DNA of 56,610 nucleotides, from assembly GCA_946548085.1 (NCBI GenBank), contig CAMNPN010000057.1, positions 1-56,610 on the forward strand. The letters run 5' to 3'. A model generated the notes under the pieces. It was not told where the DNA came from, did no database searches, and saw nothing but the letters and a program-made list of their open reading frames with translations. This document shows, in pieces, positions 33,699 through 41,881 of the stretch (positions within the stretch are counted from its first letter, which is position 1; each line of letters opens with the position of its first letter). Made by a program: the position numbers and the translations under genes. The DNA is from an uncultured Prevotella sp. (GTDB taxonomy: Bacteria; Bacteroidota; Bacteroidia; Bacteroidales; Bacteroidaceae).

Positions 33699-34292
33699 AT
33701 GGCTGAAACAAAGAAAATTAAGACCGCCTTGGTGTCGGTATTCCACAAGGACAGCCTCGACGAGCTCCTCAAGAAGCTGAACGAGGAGGGTGTGAAGTTC
33801 CTCTCAACGGGCGGAACGCAGAAGTTTATCGAGTCGCTGGGCTACGAGTGCCAGAAGGTGGAGGACGTGACGACCTATCCCTCGATCCTCGGCGGTCGTG
33901 TGAAGACGCTCCATCCGAAGGTGTTCGGAGGAATCCTGGGTCGTCGTGACAATGAGGGCGACCGTGAGCAGATGGCCCAGTACGAGATACCGGAGATCGA
34001 CCTGGTGATCGTAGACCTGTACCCCTTCGAGCAGACCGTTGCCAGCGGTGCCTCCGAGGAGGATATCATCGAGAAGATCGACATCGGCGGCATCTCGCTG
34101 ATACGTGCCGGTGCGAAGAATTTCAACGACGTGGTGATCGTGCCGTCGAAGGCAGAGTACGGCGTGCTGCTGGAGATCCTTCAGAAGCAGGGTGCCGAGA
34201 CCACGAAGGAGCAGCGCCGCATGCTGGCCACCCGTGCCTTCGGTGTGAGCTCGCACTACGATACGGCCATACACTCTTGGTTTGAAAAGTAA
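33699..34292 (+). CDS. Free-standing IMP cyclohydrolase (PurH N-terminal domain)
   Basis: 197 residues matching only the MGS-like IMP cyclohydrolase half of PurH: KTALVSVFHKDSLDELLKKL, FLSTGGTQKFIESLGY, VEDVTTYPSILGGRVKTLHP, IDLVIVDLYPFEQTV, IEKIDIGGISLIRAGAKNF. It closes formyl-AICAR to IMP. The protein ends SHYDTAIHSWFEK, exactly where the AICAR transformylase domain would begin in bifunctional PurH. A GTTTAC element starts 6 nt past the stop. The transformylase must be encoded elsewhere if purines are made. Confidence 0.88.
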   Translation: MAETKKIKTALVSVFHKDSLDELLKKLNEEGVKFLSTGGTQKFIESLGYECQKVEDVTTYPSILGGRVKTLHPKVFGGILGRRDNEGDREQMAQYEIPEIDLVIVDLYPFEQTVASGASEEDIIEKIDIGGISLIRAGAKNFNDVVIVPSKAEYGVLLEILQKQGAETTKEQRRMLATRAFGVSSHYDTAIHSWFEK

Positions 34293-34298
34293 TTTTTA

Positions 34299-34397
34299 GT
34301 TTACAGTTGACGGTTTACAGTTTACAGATGATATGACTGGAGGCCGAAACTTCCGCTGAAGTAATCAACTGTAAACCGTAAACTGTAAACAGTAAAC
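34299..34397. repeat. GTTTAC heptamer hairpin element 4
   Basis: Arms of GTTTACA/GTTGACG/GTTTACA units. The core starts ATGATATGACTGGAGGCCGA, close to the core of element 6. It lies 6 nt past the IMP cyclohydrolase stop and 17 nt before mreB. Confidence 0.8.
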
Positions 34398-34413
34398 AAA
34401 AAAGAAGAATAGA

Positions 34414-35436
34414 ATGGGATTTTTTAGTTTTGTCCAGGAGATAGCAATGGACCTGGGAACGGCCAACACGATCATTATCAGCGATGACAAGATCGTGGTA
34501 GACGAGCCTTCGGTGGTGGCGCTCGACCGTCGCACCGACAAGATGATCGCCGTAGGCAACGAGGCGAAGATGATGTATGAGAAGACGCATGATAATATAC
34601 GTACCATCCGTCCGCTTCGTGACGGTGTGATTGCCGACTTCTCTGCCTGTGAGCAGATGATGCGCGGACTGATCAAGATGGTGCACACGGGCAGCCGCCT
34701 GTTCTCGCCCTCACTCCGTATGGTGATTGGCGTGCCTTCGGGCTCTACCGAGGTGGAGCTGCGCGCCGTGCGCGACTCTGCCGAGCATGCCGACGGCCGC
34801 GATGTGTATCTGATCTTCGAGCCTATGGCTGCTGCCATCGGTATCGGTATCGACGTGGAGGCCCCGGAGGGAAACATGATCGTAGACATCGGCGGCGGGT
34901 CGACGGAGATTGCCGTGATCTCGCTGGGCGGCATCGTGTCGAACAACTCTATCCGTACGGCTGGCGACGACCTGACGGCCGACATCCAGGAGTATATGTA
35001 CCGCCAGCACAACGTGAAGGTGTCGGAGCGTATGGCTGAGCGCATCAAGATCAACGTGGGCTCGGCTCTGACCGACCTGGGCGACGAGGCTCCCGAGGAC
35101 TTCGTGGTGCACGGCCCGAACCGCATCACGGCGCTGCCTATGGAGGTGCCCGTGTGCTATCAGGAGATAGCCCACTGCCTGGACAAGACGGTGTCGAAGA
35201 TCGAGAACGCTGTGCTCTCCGCCCTGGAGAACACCCCGCCCGAGCTGTATGCCGACATCGTGCAGAATGGTATCTACCTGGCTGGTGGCGGTGCGCTGCT
35301 CAGAGGCCTCGACAAGCGCCTGACTGACAAGATGCACATCCCGTTCCACGTGCCTGAGGATCCCCTCCACAGCGTGGCCAAGGGCGCCGGCGTCGCACTG
35401 AAGAATATCGACCGCTTTAACTTCCTGATGAGATAA
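34414..35436 (+). CDS. mreB: Rod-shape-determining actin homologue MreB
   Basis: 340 residues, actin-fold ATPase that forms membrane filaments guiding lateral wall synthesis. Visible: MDLGTANTIIISDDKIVVDE (phosphate 1), LRDGVIADFSACEQMM, FEPMAAAIGIGIDVEAPEG, MIVDIGGGSTEIAVISLGGI (phosphate 2), IKINVGSAL and LAGGGALLRGLDKRL (adenosine motif). First of the mreBCD-mrdA-rodA genes. GTTTAC arrays lie on both sides. Confidence 0.96.
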   Translation: MGFFSFVQEIAMDLGTANTIIISDDKIVVDEPSVVALDRRTDKMIAVGNEAKMMYEKTHDNIRTIRPLRDGVIADFSACEQMMRGLIKMVHTGSRLFSPSLRMVIGVPSGSTEVELRAVRDSAEHADGRDVYLIFEPMAAAIGIGIDVEAPEGNMIVDIGGGSTEIAVISLGGIVSNNSIRTAGDDLTADIQEYMYRQHNVKVSERMAERIKINVGSALTDLGDEAPEDFVVHGPNRITALPMEVPVCYQEIAHCLDKTVSKIENAVLSALENTPPELYADIVQNGIYLAGGGALLRGLDKRLTDKMHIPFHVPEDPLHSVAKGAGVALKNIDRFNFLMR

Positions 35437-35438
35437 CT

Positions 35439-35499
35439 GTTTACGGTTTACAGTTTACGATTTACGGTTTACGGTTTACAGTTTACGGTTGACGGTTTA
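35439..35499. repeat. GTTTAC heptamer tandem array element 5 (single arm)
   Basis: Eight consecutive 7-nt units (GTTTACG, GTTTACA, GTTTACG, ATTTACG, GTTTACG, GTTTACA, GTTTACG, GTTGACG) plus GTTTA, with no complementary arm. It begins 2 nt past the mreB stop and ends 6 nt before the mreC ATG. Confidence 0.85.
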
Positions 35500-35505
35500 A
35501 GATAG

Positions 35506-36378
35506 ATGCGGAACCTGCTGGATTTCCTGAAAGAGTATTATCACTGGCTGCTATTCGTCGTTCTGGAAGTGGTCAGTGGTTTTCTGTTGCTTCAGTACAA
35601 CAACTATCAGGCCAGCGTGTGGTTCTCGTCGGCGAACAGCATGATGGGCAAGGTGCTCGAGTGGTCGAGCCAGGCCACGAAGTTCATACACCAGTCGCAG
35701 GCCAACGAGCAGCTGACGATGCGCAATCTGCTGCTGGAGCAGCAGGTAGACATGCTGCGCCGCCGTTATGCTGAGCTTACCTACGACTCGACGGTGATGG
35801 AGCGCAACGAGACGAAGTTCCTGAGCCAGTACGACCTCATTCCCGCGAAGGTGATAGACAACTCGCTCGACAGCAAGGAGAACCTGATGACCATCGACAA
35901 AGGTCGTGCCGACGGTGTGACCGTCGACATGGGTGTGGCCTGCGGCCGAGGGGTCGTGGGTGTGGTCTACCTCGTGTCGGAGCATTACTCGGTGGTGATC
36001 CCCGTGCTTAACGCCTCGTCGTCGCGCATCAGCTGTGCCATCCGTAACCGCGGATATTTCGGCTACCTGCATTGGTATGGCGGTGACCCCTCGGTGGCTT
36101 ACGTGGAGGACGTGCCGCGCCACGCGAAGTTCAAGCTCGGCGAGTGGGTGGTGACCAGCGGCTTCTCGTCGATATTCCCCTCGGGGGTGTCGGTGGGAAA
36201 GATTGAGCAGGTGTACAACTCGCGCGACGGGCTGTCGTACAAGCTGAAAATCCGCCTAAGCACCGACTTCTCCAGCCTGCGCGACGTGGTGGTAATCAGC
36301 GACAAGAGCATCGCCGAGCGGGCTGCACTGTTGCAGGCTGCCAGGGACTCGATCAACAAGATCAGTGGCGAGAGGTGA
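35506..36378 (+). CDS. mreC: Rod-shape-determining protein MreC
   Basis: 290 residues. Short cytoplasmic start, a membrane helix (WLLFVVLEVVSGFLLL), a coiled coil (about 60-95: EQLTMRNLLLEQQVDMLRRR), then the periplasmic double beta-barrel with ENLMTIDKGRADGVTVDMGV, RGVVGVVYLVSEHYSVVIPV and WVVTSGFSSIFPSGVSVGKI. MreC links MreB/MreD to PBP2. Between mreB and mreD in the operon. Confidence 0.93.
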   Translation: MRNLLDFLKEYYHWLLFVVLEVVSGFLLLQYNNYQASVWFSSANSMMGKVLEWSSQATKFIHQSQANEQLTMRNLLLEQQVDMLRRRYAELTYDSTVMERNETKFLSQYDLIPAKVIDNSLDSKENLMTIDKGRADGVTVDMGVACGRGVVGVVYLVSEHYSVVIPVLNASSSRISCAIRNRGYFGYLHWYGGDPSVAYVEDVPRHAKFKLGEWVVTSGFSSIFPSGVSVGKIEQVYNSRDGLSYKLKIRLSTDFSSLRDVVVISDKSIAERAALLQAARDSINKISGER

Positions 36379-36410
36379 GAAAAATGAGTGTTAAGTAACA
36401 TAGATTTGAG

Positions 36411-36908
36411 ATGACGAATATTGTAGGCAGATCGGTGATGTTTGTGGTGTTGCTGCTGGCACAGGTGCTGGTGCTGAACCACGTGTGGCTGCTGGGTGTG
36501 GCCACCCCGATGCTGTATGCCTATTTCGCCATCACCTTCCCGCGTAATAGTGAGAAGGGACTGGTGCTCATCTGGTGCTTCTTCCTTGGACTGTTTATCG
36601 ACATCTTCTCCAACACGCCCGGACTGGCTGCTGCCTCACTGACGCTTATCGGCATGGTGCAGACCTATCTGGTGGAGCTGTTCATCCCGCGCGACTCTGT
36701 GGAGAACCTCGAGGTGTCGGCCGCAACACTGGGGTGGGGGAAGTTCAGCACGCTGAGCGCCATGCTCACGGCACTCTTCTGCCTGGTGTTCTTCCTGCTG
36801 GAGGCCTTCAACTTCTTCGACTGGCAGCTGTGGCTGTTGCGCACGGTGTGCAGCACGGCCTTGACGATGGTGCTGATACTGGCTATAGAGAGCGTAAGGT
36901 CAAAGTGA
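36411..36908 (+). CDS. mreD: Rod-shape-determining protein MreD
   Basis: 165 residues with about five hydrophobic helices (VMFVVLLLAQVLVLNHVWLL, ITFPRNSEKGLVLIWCFFLG, LFIDIFSNTPGLAAASLTLI). FIDIF/TPG is characteristic of MreD. Integral membrane part of the elongasome. Sits between mreC and mrdA. Confidence 0.9.
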   Translation: MTNIVGRSVMFVVLLLAQVLVLNHVWLLGVATPMLYAYFAITFPRNSEKGLVLIWCFFLGLFIDIFSNTPGLAAASLTLIGMVQTYLVELFIPRDSVENLEVSAATLGWGKFSTLSAMLTALFCLVFFLLEAFNFFDWQLWLLRTVCSTALTMVLILAIESVRSK

Positions 36909-36935
36909 AGAGATGAAGAAGTGAGAAGGTGAAGA
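36899..36935. repeat. TGAAGA-type short repeats at the mreD/mrdA junction
   Basis: AAGTGAAGAGATGAAGAAGT then GAGAAGGTGAAGAG: degenerate 7-8 nt units. They span the mreD stop and contain the GTG start codon of mrdA. Confidence 0.5.
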
Positions 36936-38782
36936 GCTACGATCTGACATACAGGCGTTATGTGATTGGTGGGGTGGCCATCCTGATAGTGGTCGTCTAT
37001 ATCATCCGGCTGTTTATGCTGCAGATTACGAGCGACGACTATAAGAAGAGTGCCGACTCGAACGCCTTCCTGAAGAAAATCGAATACCCCTCGCGCGGCA
37101 ACATGCTTGACCGCAAGGGTAAGTTGCTGGTGTTCAACCAGCCGTCGTATGACATCATGGTGGTGATGAACGAGATGCGCGACCGTCTCGACACGCTGGA
37201 GTTCTGCCAGACGCTCGGCATCACCCGCGACGACTTCGACCGCCGGATGGCGACGATGAAGGACCGCAACCGCAATCCTGGTTATTCGCGCTACACGCAG
37301 CAGCTGTTTATGAGTCAGCTCTCCGACAAGGACTTCAGCGTGTTTCAGGAGAAGATGTTTCGCTTCCCAGGCTTCTACGTTCAGAAGCGTAGCGTGAGAC
37401 AATACACTTATAATATGGCAGCCCACCTGCTGGGCGACGTGGCAGAGGTGTCGCCGGCAGATATCGAGGCCGACGACTACTACCAGCCTGGCGACTATAT
37501 CGGCAAGCTGGGTGTGGAGCGCCGCTACGAGGCCCAGCTGCGTGGTGAGAAGGGCATACAGATCCTGTTGCGCGACGCACATGGCCGTGTGCAAGGCCGT
37601 TACCGTAACGGTGCCCTCGACCATCGTGCCAAACCCGGCAAGAACCTCACCCTCGGCATCGACACCGACCTGCAACTGCTGGGCGAACGGCTGCTGGAAG
37701 GCAAGATCGGCAGCATCGTCGCCATCGAGCCCTCTACAGGCGAGGTGCTCTGCATGGTGTCGTCGCCATCCTACGACCCCCGCATGATGGTGGGCCGTCA
37801 GCGCTCAAAGAACCACCGCATGCTGTCGCAGGACGTGTGGAAGCCACTGCTGAACCGCAGTATCATGGGACAGTATCCGCCAGGATCGACCTTTAAGACG
37901 ACACAGGGTCTGACCTTTTTGACTGAGGGCGTGATCACGCCCACGACACAGTATCCATGCAGTCACGGTTTCGTGTTCCGCGGCCTGCGTGTAGGCTGTC
38001 ACGGCCACGGGTCGCCGCTGCCGCTGGTGCCCGCCCTGAGTACATCGTGCAACGGCTACTTCTGCTGGGGGCTATACCACATGCTCAACACGAACATCTC
38101 CAAGTATCATACGGTGCAGAACGCGATGAACACCTGGCGCGACTATATGGTCTCGATGGGATTCGGCTATCAGCTGGGCATCGACCTGCCGGGTGAGAAG
38201 CGCGGCATGATACCCAACGCACAGTTCTACGATAAAGCCTACAAAGGCTCGTGGAACGGACTGACGGTTATCTCCATCGCCATCGGACAGGGAGAGGTGA
38301 ACGCCACACCGCTGCAGATTGCTAACCTCGGGGCCACCATCGCCAATCGTGGCTACTACTATGTGCCCCATGTGGTGAAGAAGGTGGAGGGCGAACCCCT
38401 CGACACGATGTTTACGCGCAAACACTATACGAAAGCTGCCCGCGAGGCCTATGACTACGTGGTGCAGGGCATGCGCGCCTCAGCAGTCGGGGGCACCTGC
38501 CACGAGCTGGCGAAATACGACTTCATGGCCTGCGGCAAGACGGGAACGGCGCAGAACAAAGGCCACGACCACTCGGTGTTCATGGGCTTTGCCCCTATGG
38601 ACGAGCCGAAGATTGCCGTTGCCGTATATGTGGAGAACGGCGGATGGGGTGCCACCTATGGTGTGCCTATCGGCGGGCTGATTATGGAACAGTATCTCAA
38701 GGGCAAGCTCTCGGAGGCCTCGGAGGCAAGGGCGAAGATCATTCAGGAAAAACGAATCAACTATGGTACAGGCGACAGATAG
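36929..38782 (+). CDS. mrdA: Penicillin-binding protein 2 (class B transpeptidase)
   Basis: 617 residues. N-terminal membrane helix (YVIGGVAILIVVVYIIRLFM), pedestal domain, then the transpeptidase with S320-TF-K323 (PPGSTFKTT), S373-C-N375 and K537-T-G (CGKTGTAQN). Cross-links peptidoglycan during elongation with RodA. The start is GTG at 36929, giving MKSYDLTYRRYVIGG; it lies in a short-repeat region. Its 3' end overlaps rodA by 20 nt. Confidence 0.94.
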   Translation: MKSYDLTYRRYVIGGVAILIVVVYIIRLFMLQITSDDYKKSADSNAFLKKIEYPSRGNMLDRKGKLLVFNQPSYDIMVVMNEMRDRLDTLEFCQTLGITRDDFDRRMATMKDRNRNPGYSRYTQQLFMSQLSDKDFSVFQEKMFRFPGFYVQKRSVRQYTYNMAAHLLGDVAEVSPADIEADDYYQPGDYIGKLGVERRYEAQLRGEKGIQILLRDAHGRVQGRYRNGALDHRAKPGKNLTLGIDTDLQLLGERLLEGKIGSIVAIEPSTGEVLCMVSSPSYDPRMMVGRQRSKNHRMLSQDVWKPLLNRSIMGQYPPGSTFKTTQGLTFLTEGVITPTTQYPCSHGFVFRGLRVGCHGHGSPLPLVPALSTSCNGYFCWGLYHMLNTNISKYHTVQNAMNTWRDYMVSMGFGYQLGIDLPGEKRGMIPNAQFYDKAYKGSWNGLTVISIAIGQGEVNATPLQIANLGATIANRGYYYVPHVVKKVEGEPLDTMFTRKHYTKAAREAYDYVVQGMRASAVGGTCHELAKYDFMACGKTGTAQNKGHDHSVFMGFAPMDEPKIAVAVYVENGGWGATYGVPIGGLIMEQYLKGKLSEASEARAKIIQEKRINYGTGDR

Positions 38783-40235
38783 ACAAAGAAAGGGCGTGCT
38801 GCGCTCACTGGACTGGTGGACGATCCTGATCTACCTGGCCCTGCTCACCTTCGGGTGGGTGAGTGTCTGCGGTGCGAGCTACTCGTATGGCGACACCGAC
38901 ATCTTCAGCCTCGACACCCGCTCGGGCATGCAGATCGTGTGGATCGGGACATCGATCATCTTGGGCTTTGTGCTGCTGATGACCGACGACCGCTACTACG
39001 AGATGTTTGCCTTCATCATCTTCGGCGTGCTGCTCGTGCTGCTCTTTGCAACCATCTTCAACCCCCATACCATCAAGGGCTCCCGATCGTGGCTCGTGCT
39101 GGGACCACTGCGCCTGCAGCCTGCCGAGTTCGCAAAGTTCGCTACGGCCCTCGCCTTGGCGAAGCTCATGAGCATCTACGGCTACGACATACATAAGTGG
39201 AAGCACTTCGGTGCTGCGCTGGTCATCATCTTCGTGCCGATGATCTTCATCGTACTGCAGCACGAGACGGGCTCGGCGCTGGTGTACCTCTCCTTCTTCC
39301 TGATGCTCTACCGTGAGGGTATGCCCGGCAGCGTGCTTATGACGGGCGTGGCGATGGTGGTCTACTTCGTCGTGGGTATCCGCTATGCCGACGTGATGAT
39401 GTGGTACACGCCCACCTCAGTGGGCCGTTTTGCGGTGCTGATGATGATCCTGCTGTTCTCGGCGGTCATGATATGGGTCTATTGTAAGGATCGTCAGCGG
39501 ACGCTGCAGTTCGTGGGCGTCAGCATCGGAACGGCGCTGGTAGCAATGTTGTTCTCGCTCTTTGTCATCCCCTTCGACGTGTCGGTCATCCTGCTGATAC
39601 TGTGTGTGCTGCTCATCGGCTATCTGTTGTGGATGTGGCTGTCTACGCGCTTCATCAACTACGTGTGGATAGCAGCGTTCACCTTGGGGTCGCTGGTGTT
39701 CTACAGCGGTGCCGACTATGTGCTCAACAACATGATGCAGCCCCACCAGCGGGTGCGTATCAACGTGCTGCTGGGTCTTGAGGAAGACCTGCGGGGCGCG
39801 GGTTACAATGTGCATCAGAGTGAGATTGCCATCGGTTCAGGCGGACTGGAGGGCAAGGGATTCCTGAATGGCACGCAGACGAAGTTGAAGTTCGTGCCTG
39901 AGCAGGATACCGACTTCATCTTCTGTACCGTCGGCGAGGAGGAGGGATTCTTAGGTTCTGCGAGTGTGCTGCTGCTCTTCCTGGCACTGATTCTGCGGCT
40001 CATCCATCTGGCCGAGCGACAGCCGCATGCCTTCGGGCGCATCTACGGCTACTGCGTGATGAGCATCTTCCTCTTTCATGTGTTTATCAATGTGGGAATG
40101 GTGCTGGGCCTCACCCCCGTGATAGGCATCCCGCTGCCGTTCTTCAGCTACGGCGGCTCGTCGCTATGGGGCTTCACCCTGCTCTTGTTTATCTTCCTAC
40201 GCATCGATGCGGGGCGCAACTTAGTGCGCCAGTGA
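38763..40235 (+). CDS. rodA: Peptidoglycan glycosyltransferase RodA (SEDS family)
   Basis: 490 residues with about ten or more hydrophobic helices. SEDS features: KGSRSWLVLGPLRLQPAEFAK (KG.RW..G....QPSE-like), IFVPMIFIVLQHETGSALVY, GAGYNVHQSEIAIGSGGLEGK, PEQDTDFIFCTVGEEEGFLG and IGIPLPFFSYGGSSLWGFTL. Polymerises lipid II with PBP2. Longer than the E. coli protein because of an inserted membrane region about 185-310, which is common in Bacteroidota. Last gene of the operon; its end overlaps the convergent gldH by 15 nt. Confidence 0.94.
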   Translation: MVQATDRQRKGVLRSLDWWTILIYLALLTFGWVSVCGASYSYGDTDIFSLDTRSGMQIVWIGTSIILGFVLLMTDDRYYEMFAFIIFGVLLVLLFATIFNPHTIKGSRSWLVLGPLRLQPAEFAKFATALALAKLMSIYGYDIHKWKHFGAALVIIFVPMIFIVLQHETGSALVYLSFFLMLYREGMPGSVLMTGVAMVVYFVVGIRYADVMMWYTPTSVGRFAVLMMILLFSAVMIWVYCKDRQRTLQFVGVSIGTALVAMLFSLFVIPFDVSVILLILCVLLIGYLLWMWLSTRFINYVWIAAFTLGSLVFYSGADYVLNNMMQPHQRVRINVLLGLEEDLRGAGYNVHQSEIAIGSGGLEGKGFLNGTQTKLKFVPEQDTDFIFCTVGEEEGFLGSASVLLLFLALILRLIHLAERQPHAFGRIYGYCVMSIFLFHVFINVGMVLGLTPVIGIPLPFFSYGGSSLWGFTLLLFIFLRIDAGRNLVRQ

Positions 40236-40688
40236 GAGGCGTAAGCCTACGTCGGTGACGCCTGGCATGAGCTCTCGCTTCATGTTGTGCGTCAGGCTGA
40301 TGTGTATGGAGTCACCCTGCCGGAGGGTGAAGTCGCGTACGTGGAACTGGTATTGGAAGTAGCTGATGCCGTCGCCTTCGATGGCTCCTTCCTTGTCAAT
40401 CAGCTGGCATACGATCACGTCGTGATGGTGCTCCTGCGAGGGATATACCGTCTCGTTCACTTCCATCGTCAGCTGCAGGAAGGGGTATGCCTTGTTTGTG
40501 CGCAGCTGGGCATCGAGGCTGTAGTCGCCATCGGTAGCCACAGGGCTGATGTCGAAGTGCAGCGTGTCGGTCTTATCCCATCCTGCCGAGGGGATATGGG
40601 CAAACTGATGGTATGCCACCTGCTGCTGACAGCCGTAGAGGATGAGCAGCGCCAGCACGACGAGCGTTACTAACGGCCTATTCAGCAT
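40221..40688 (-). CDS. gldH: Gliding-motility-type lipoprotein GldH
   Basis: 155 residues; lipoprotein signal with Cys20 (LILYGCQQQ). Typical GldH sequence: YHQFAHIPSAGWDKTDTLHF, EVNETVYPSQEHHHDVIVCQ, FHVRDFTLRQGDSIHISLTH, MKRELMPGVTDVGLRL. First described for gliding flavobacteria but present in non-gliding Bacteroidales, where its role is unclear. Last gene of the metF-holB-ricT-gldH unit; overlaps ricT by 11 nt and convergent rodA by 15 nt. Confidence 0.88.
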   Translation of the reverse strand: MLNRPLVTLVVLALLILYGCQQQVAYHQFAHIPSAGWDKTDTLHFDISPVATDGDYSLDAQLRTNKAYPFLQLTMEVNETVYPSQEHHHDVIVCQLIDKEGAIEGDGISYFQYQFHVRDFTLRQGDSIHISLTHNMKRELMPGVTDVGLRLSLAH

Positions 40689-41838
40689 GGTTGTTGTCGT
40701 TGGCGGCAGCGTTGTGGGGTTCGTTCTGACGGTTGGCGGGCTTCTTTTTCTTCTTTTTCTTCTTGGCCTTGTCGAAGCGGCTGATGTCGCCGCCAGCCAG
40801 GTCTACGTTGTGGGGCGTCTCTACAGGTTTGCTCTCCTTCTCCTCAAGGCTCAGGGGTTTCTCTCCGCGGCGGTTCATCGCGATGATCTCATGGGCATGA
40901 CTGGCCGGGATGGTCTGCAGGTTGGCTGCGATGTTTTTGTCGGTGGAGTAGGTCACGAGTCCGGCAAGGATGTCGCTCTTGAAGAGATAGTAGTCGGCAT
41001 CCTGTGTTTGCAGCACAGTATCGCGGTTGGGCATACGCTTGCTGGCCTCGATATATTCGTCAACCTCGTAGTTCAGGCAGCACTTCAGCTTGGCACACAT
41101 GCCGGCGAGCTTCTGCGGGTTGAGCGAGATGTCCTGGAATCGGGCGGCGCTGGTGCTCACCGAGACGAAGTTCTTCATCCACGTGGCGCAGCAGAGCTCA
41201 CGTCCGCAGGGGCCTGTGCCGCCGATGCGCCCTGCCTCCTGGCGGGCACCGATCTGCTTCATCTCGATGCGCACGTGGAAGGCAGCTGCCAGGTCCTTGA
41301 TGAGCTGGCGGAAGTCCACGCGCCCGTCGGCGATGTAGTAGAAGATGGCCTTGTTGCCGTCGCCTTGATACTCTACGTCGCCGATCTTCATGTCGAGCCC
41401 GAGGCCCTTGGCGATCTTTCGGCTCTCGATCATCGTGCTGTGCTCGCGGGCCTTGGCTTCGCGGAACTTGTCCATATCCGTCGTACGGGCGATGCGGTAG
41501 ATGCGCTTGATGTCTTCTGTCGACTTCAGGTTTGCCTTCTTCAGCTGCAGTTTCACCAGTCGGCCGGTGAGGGTCACCACGCCGATATCGTGGCCGGGAC
41601 TCGCCTCGACGGCCACCACGTCGCCTTTCTTCAGCTCCAGGTGGTTCACGTTGTGGTAGTAGCCCTTGCGGGTATGTTTGAACTGTACTTCCACGAGGTC
41701 GGTGGTGTCTACGTTGCCCGGCACGTCGGCCAGCCAGTCGTAGGTGTTCAGCTGTCTGTCCTGTCGGCCTACAGCCTGATGGCACAGACCTCTGTCACAG
41801 CCCACCATCACGGGTATTTCTTTTGTTTTCTCTGTCAT
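40678..41838 (-). CDS. ricT: PSP1-domain protein RicT (YaaT)
   Basis: 386 residues. PSP1 domain with GPCGRELCCATWMKNF and GMCAKLKCCLNYEVDEYIEA, the cysteine clusters that bind Fe-S in RicT, and RVDFRQLIKDLAAAFHVRIE. In Bacillus it is part of the RicAFT complex affecting mRNA processing; in Bacteroidota it stands alone next to holB. The tail is Lys-rich (eight lysines in KKKKKKKK). Overlaps gldH by 11 nt; 43 nt after holB. Confidence 0.9.
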   Translation of the reverse strand: MTEKTKEIPVMVGCDRGLCHQAVGRQDRQLNTYDWLADVPGNVDTTDLVEVQFKHTRKGYYHNVNHLELKKGDVVAVEASPGHDIGVVTLTGRLVKLQLKKANLKSTEDIKRIYRIARTTDMDKFREAKAREHSTMIESRKIAKGLGLDMKIGDVEYQGDGNKAIFYYIADGRVDFRQLIKDLAAAFHVRIEMKQIGARQEAGRIGGTGPCGRELCCATWMKNFVSVSTSAARFQDISLNPQKLAGMCAKLKCCLNYEVDEYIEASKRMPNRDTVLQTQDADYYLFKSDILAGLVTYSTDKNIAANLQTIPASHAHEIIAMNRRGEKPLSLEEKESKPVETPHNVDLAGGDISRFDKAKKKKKKKKPANRQNEPHNAAANDNNHAE

Positions 41839-41881
41839 ATCTTTATTTTTTATTTATCAACTATAAACATCTCTTTTCCCT

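Noticed and set aside
8140..35499. CRISPR array interpretation of the GTTTAC repeats
   Set aside because: Units are 7 nt without spacers and form inverted arms; no cas genes are present.
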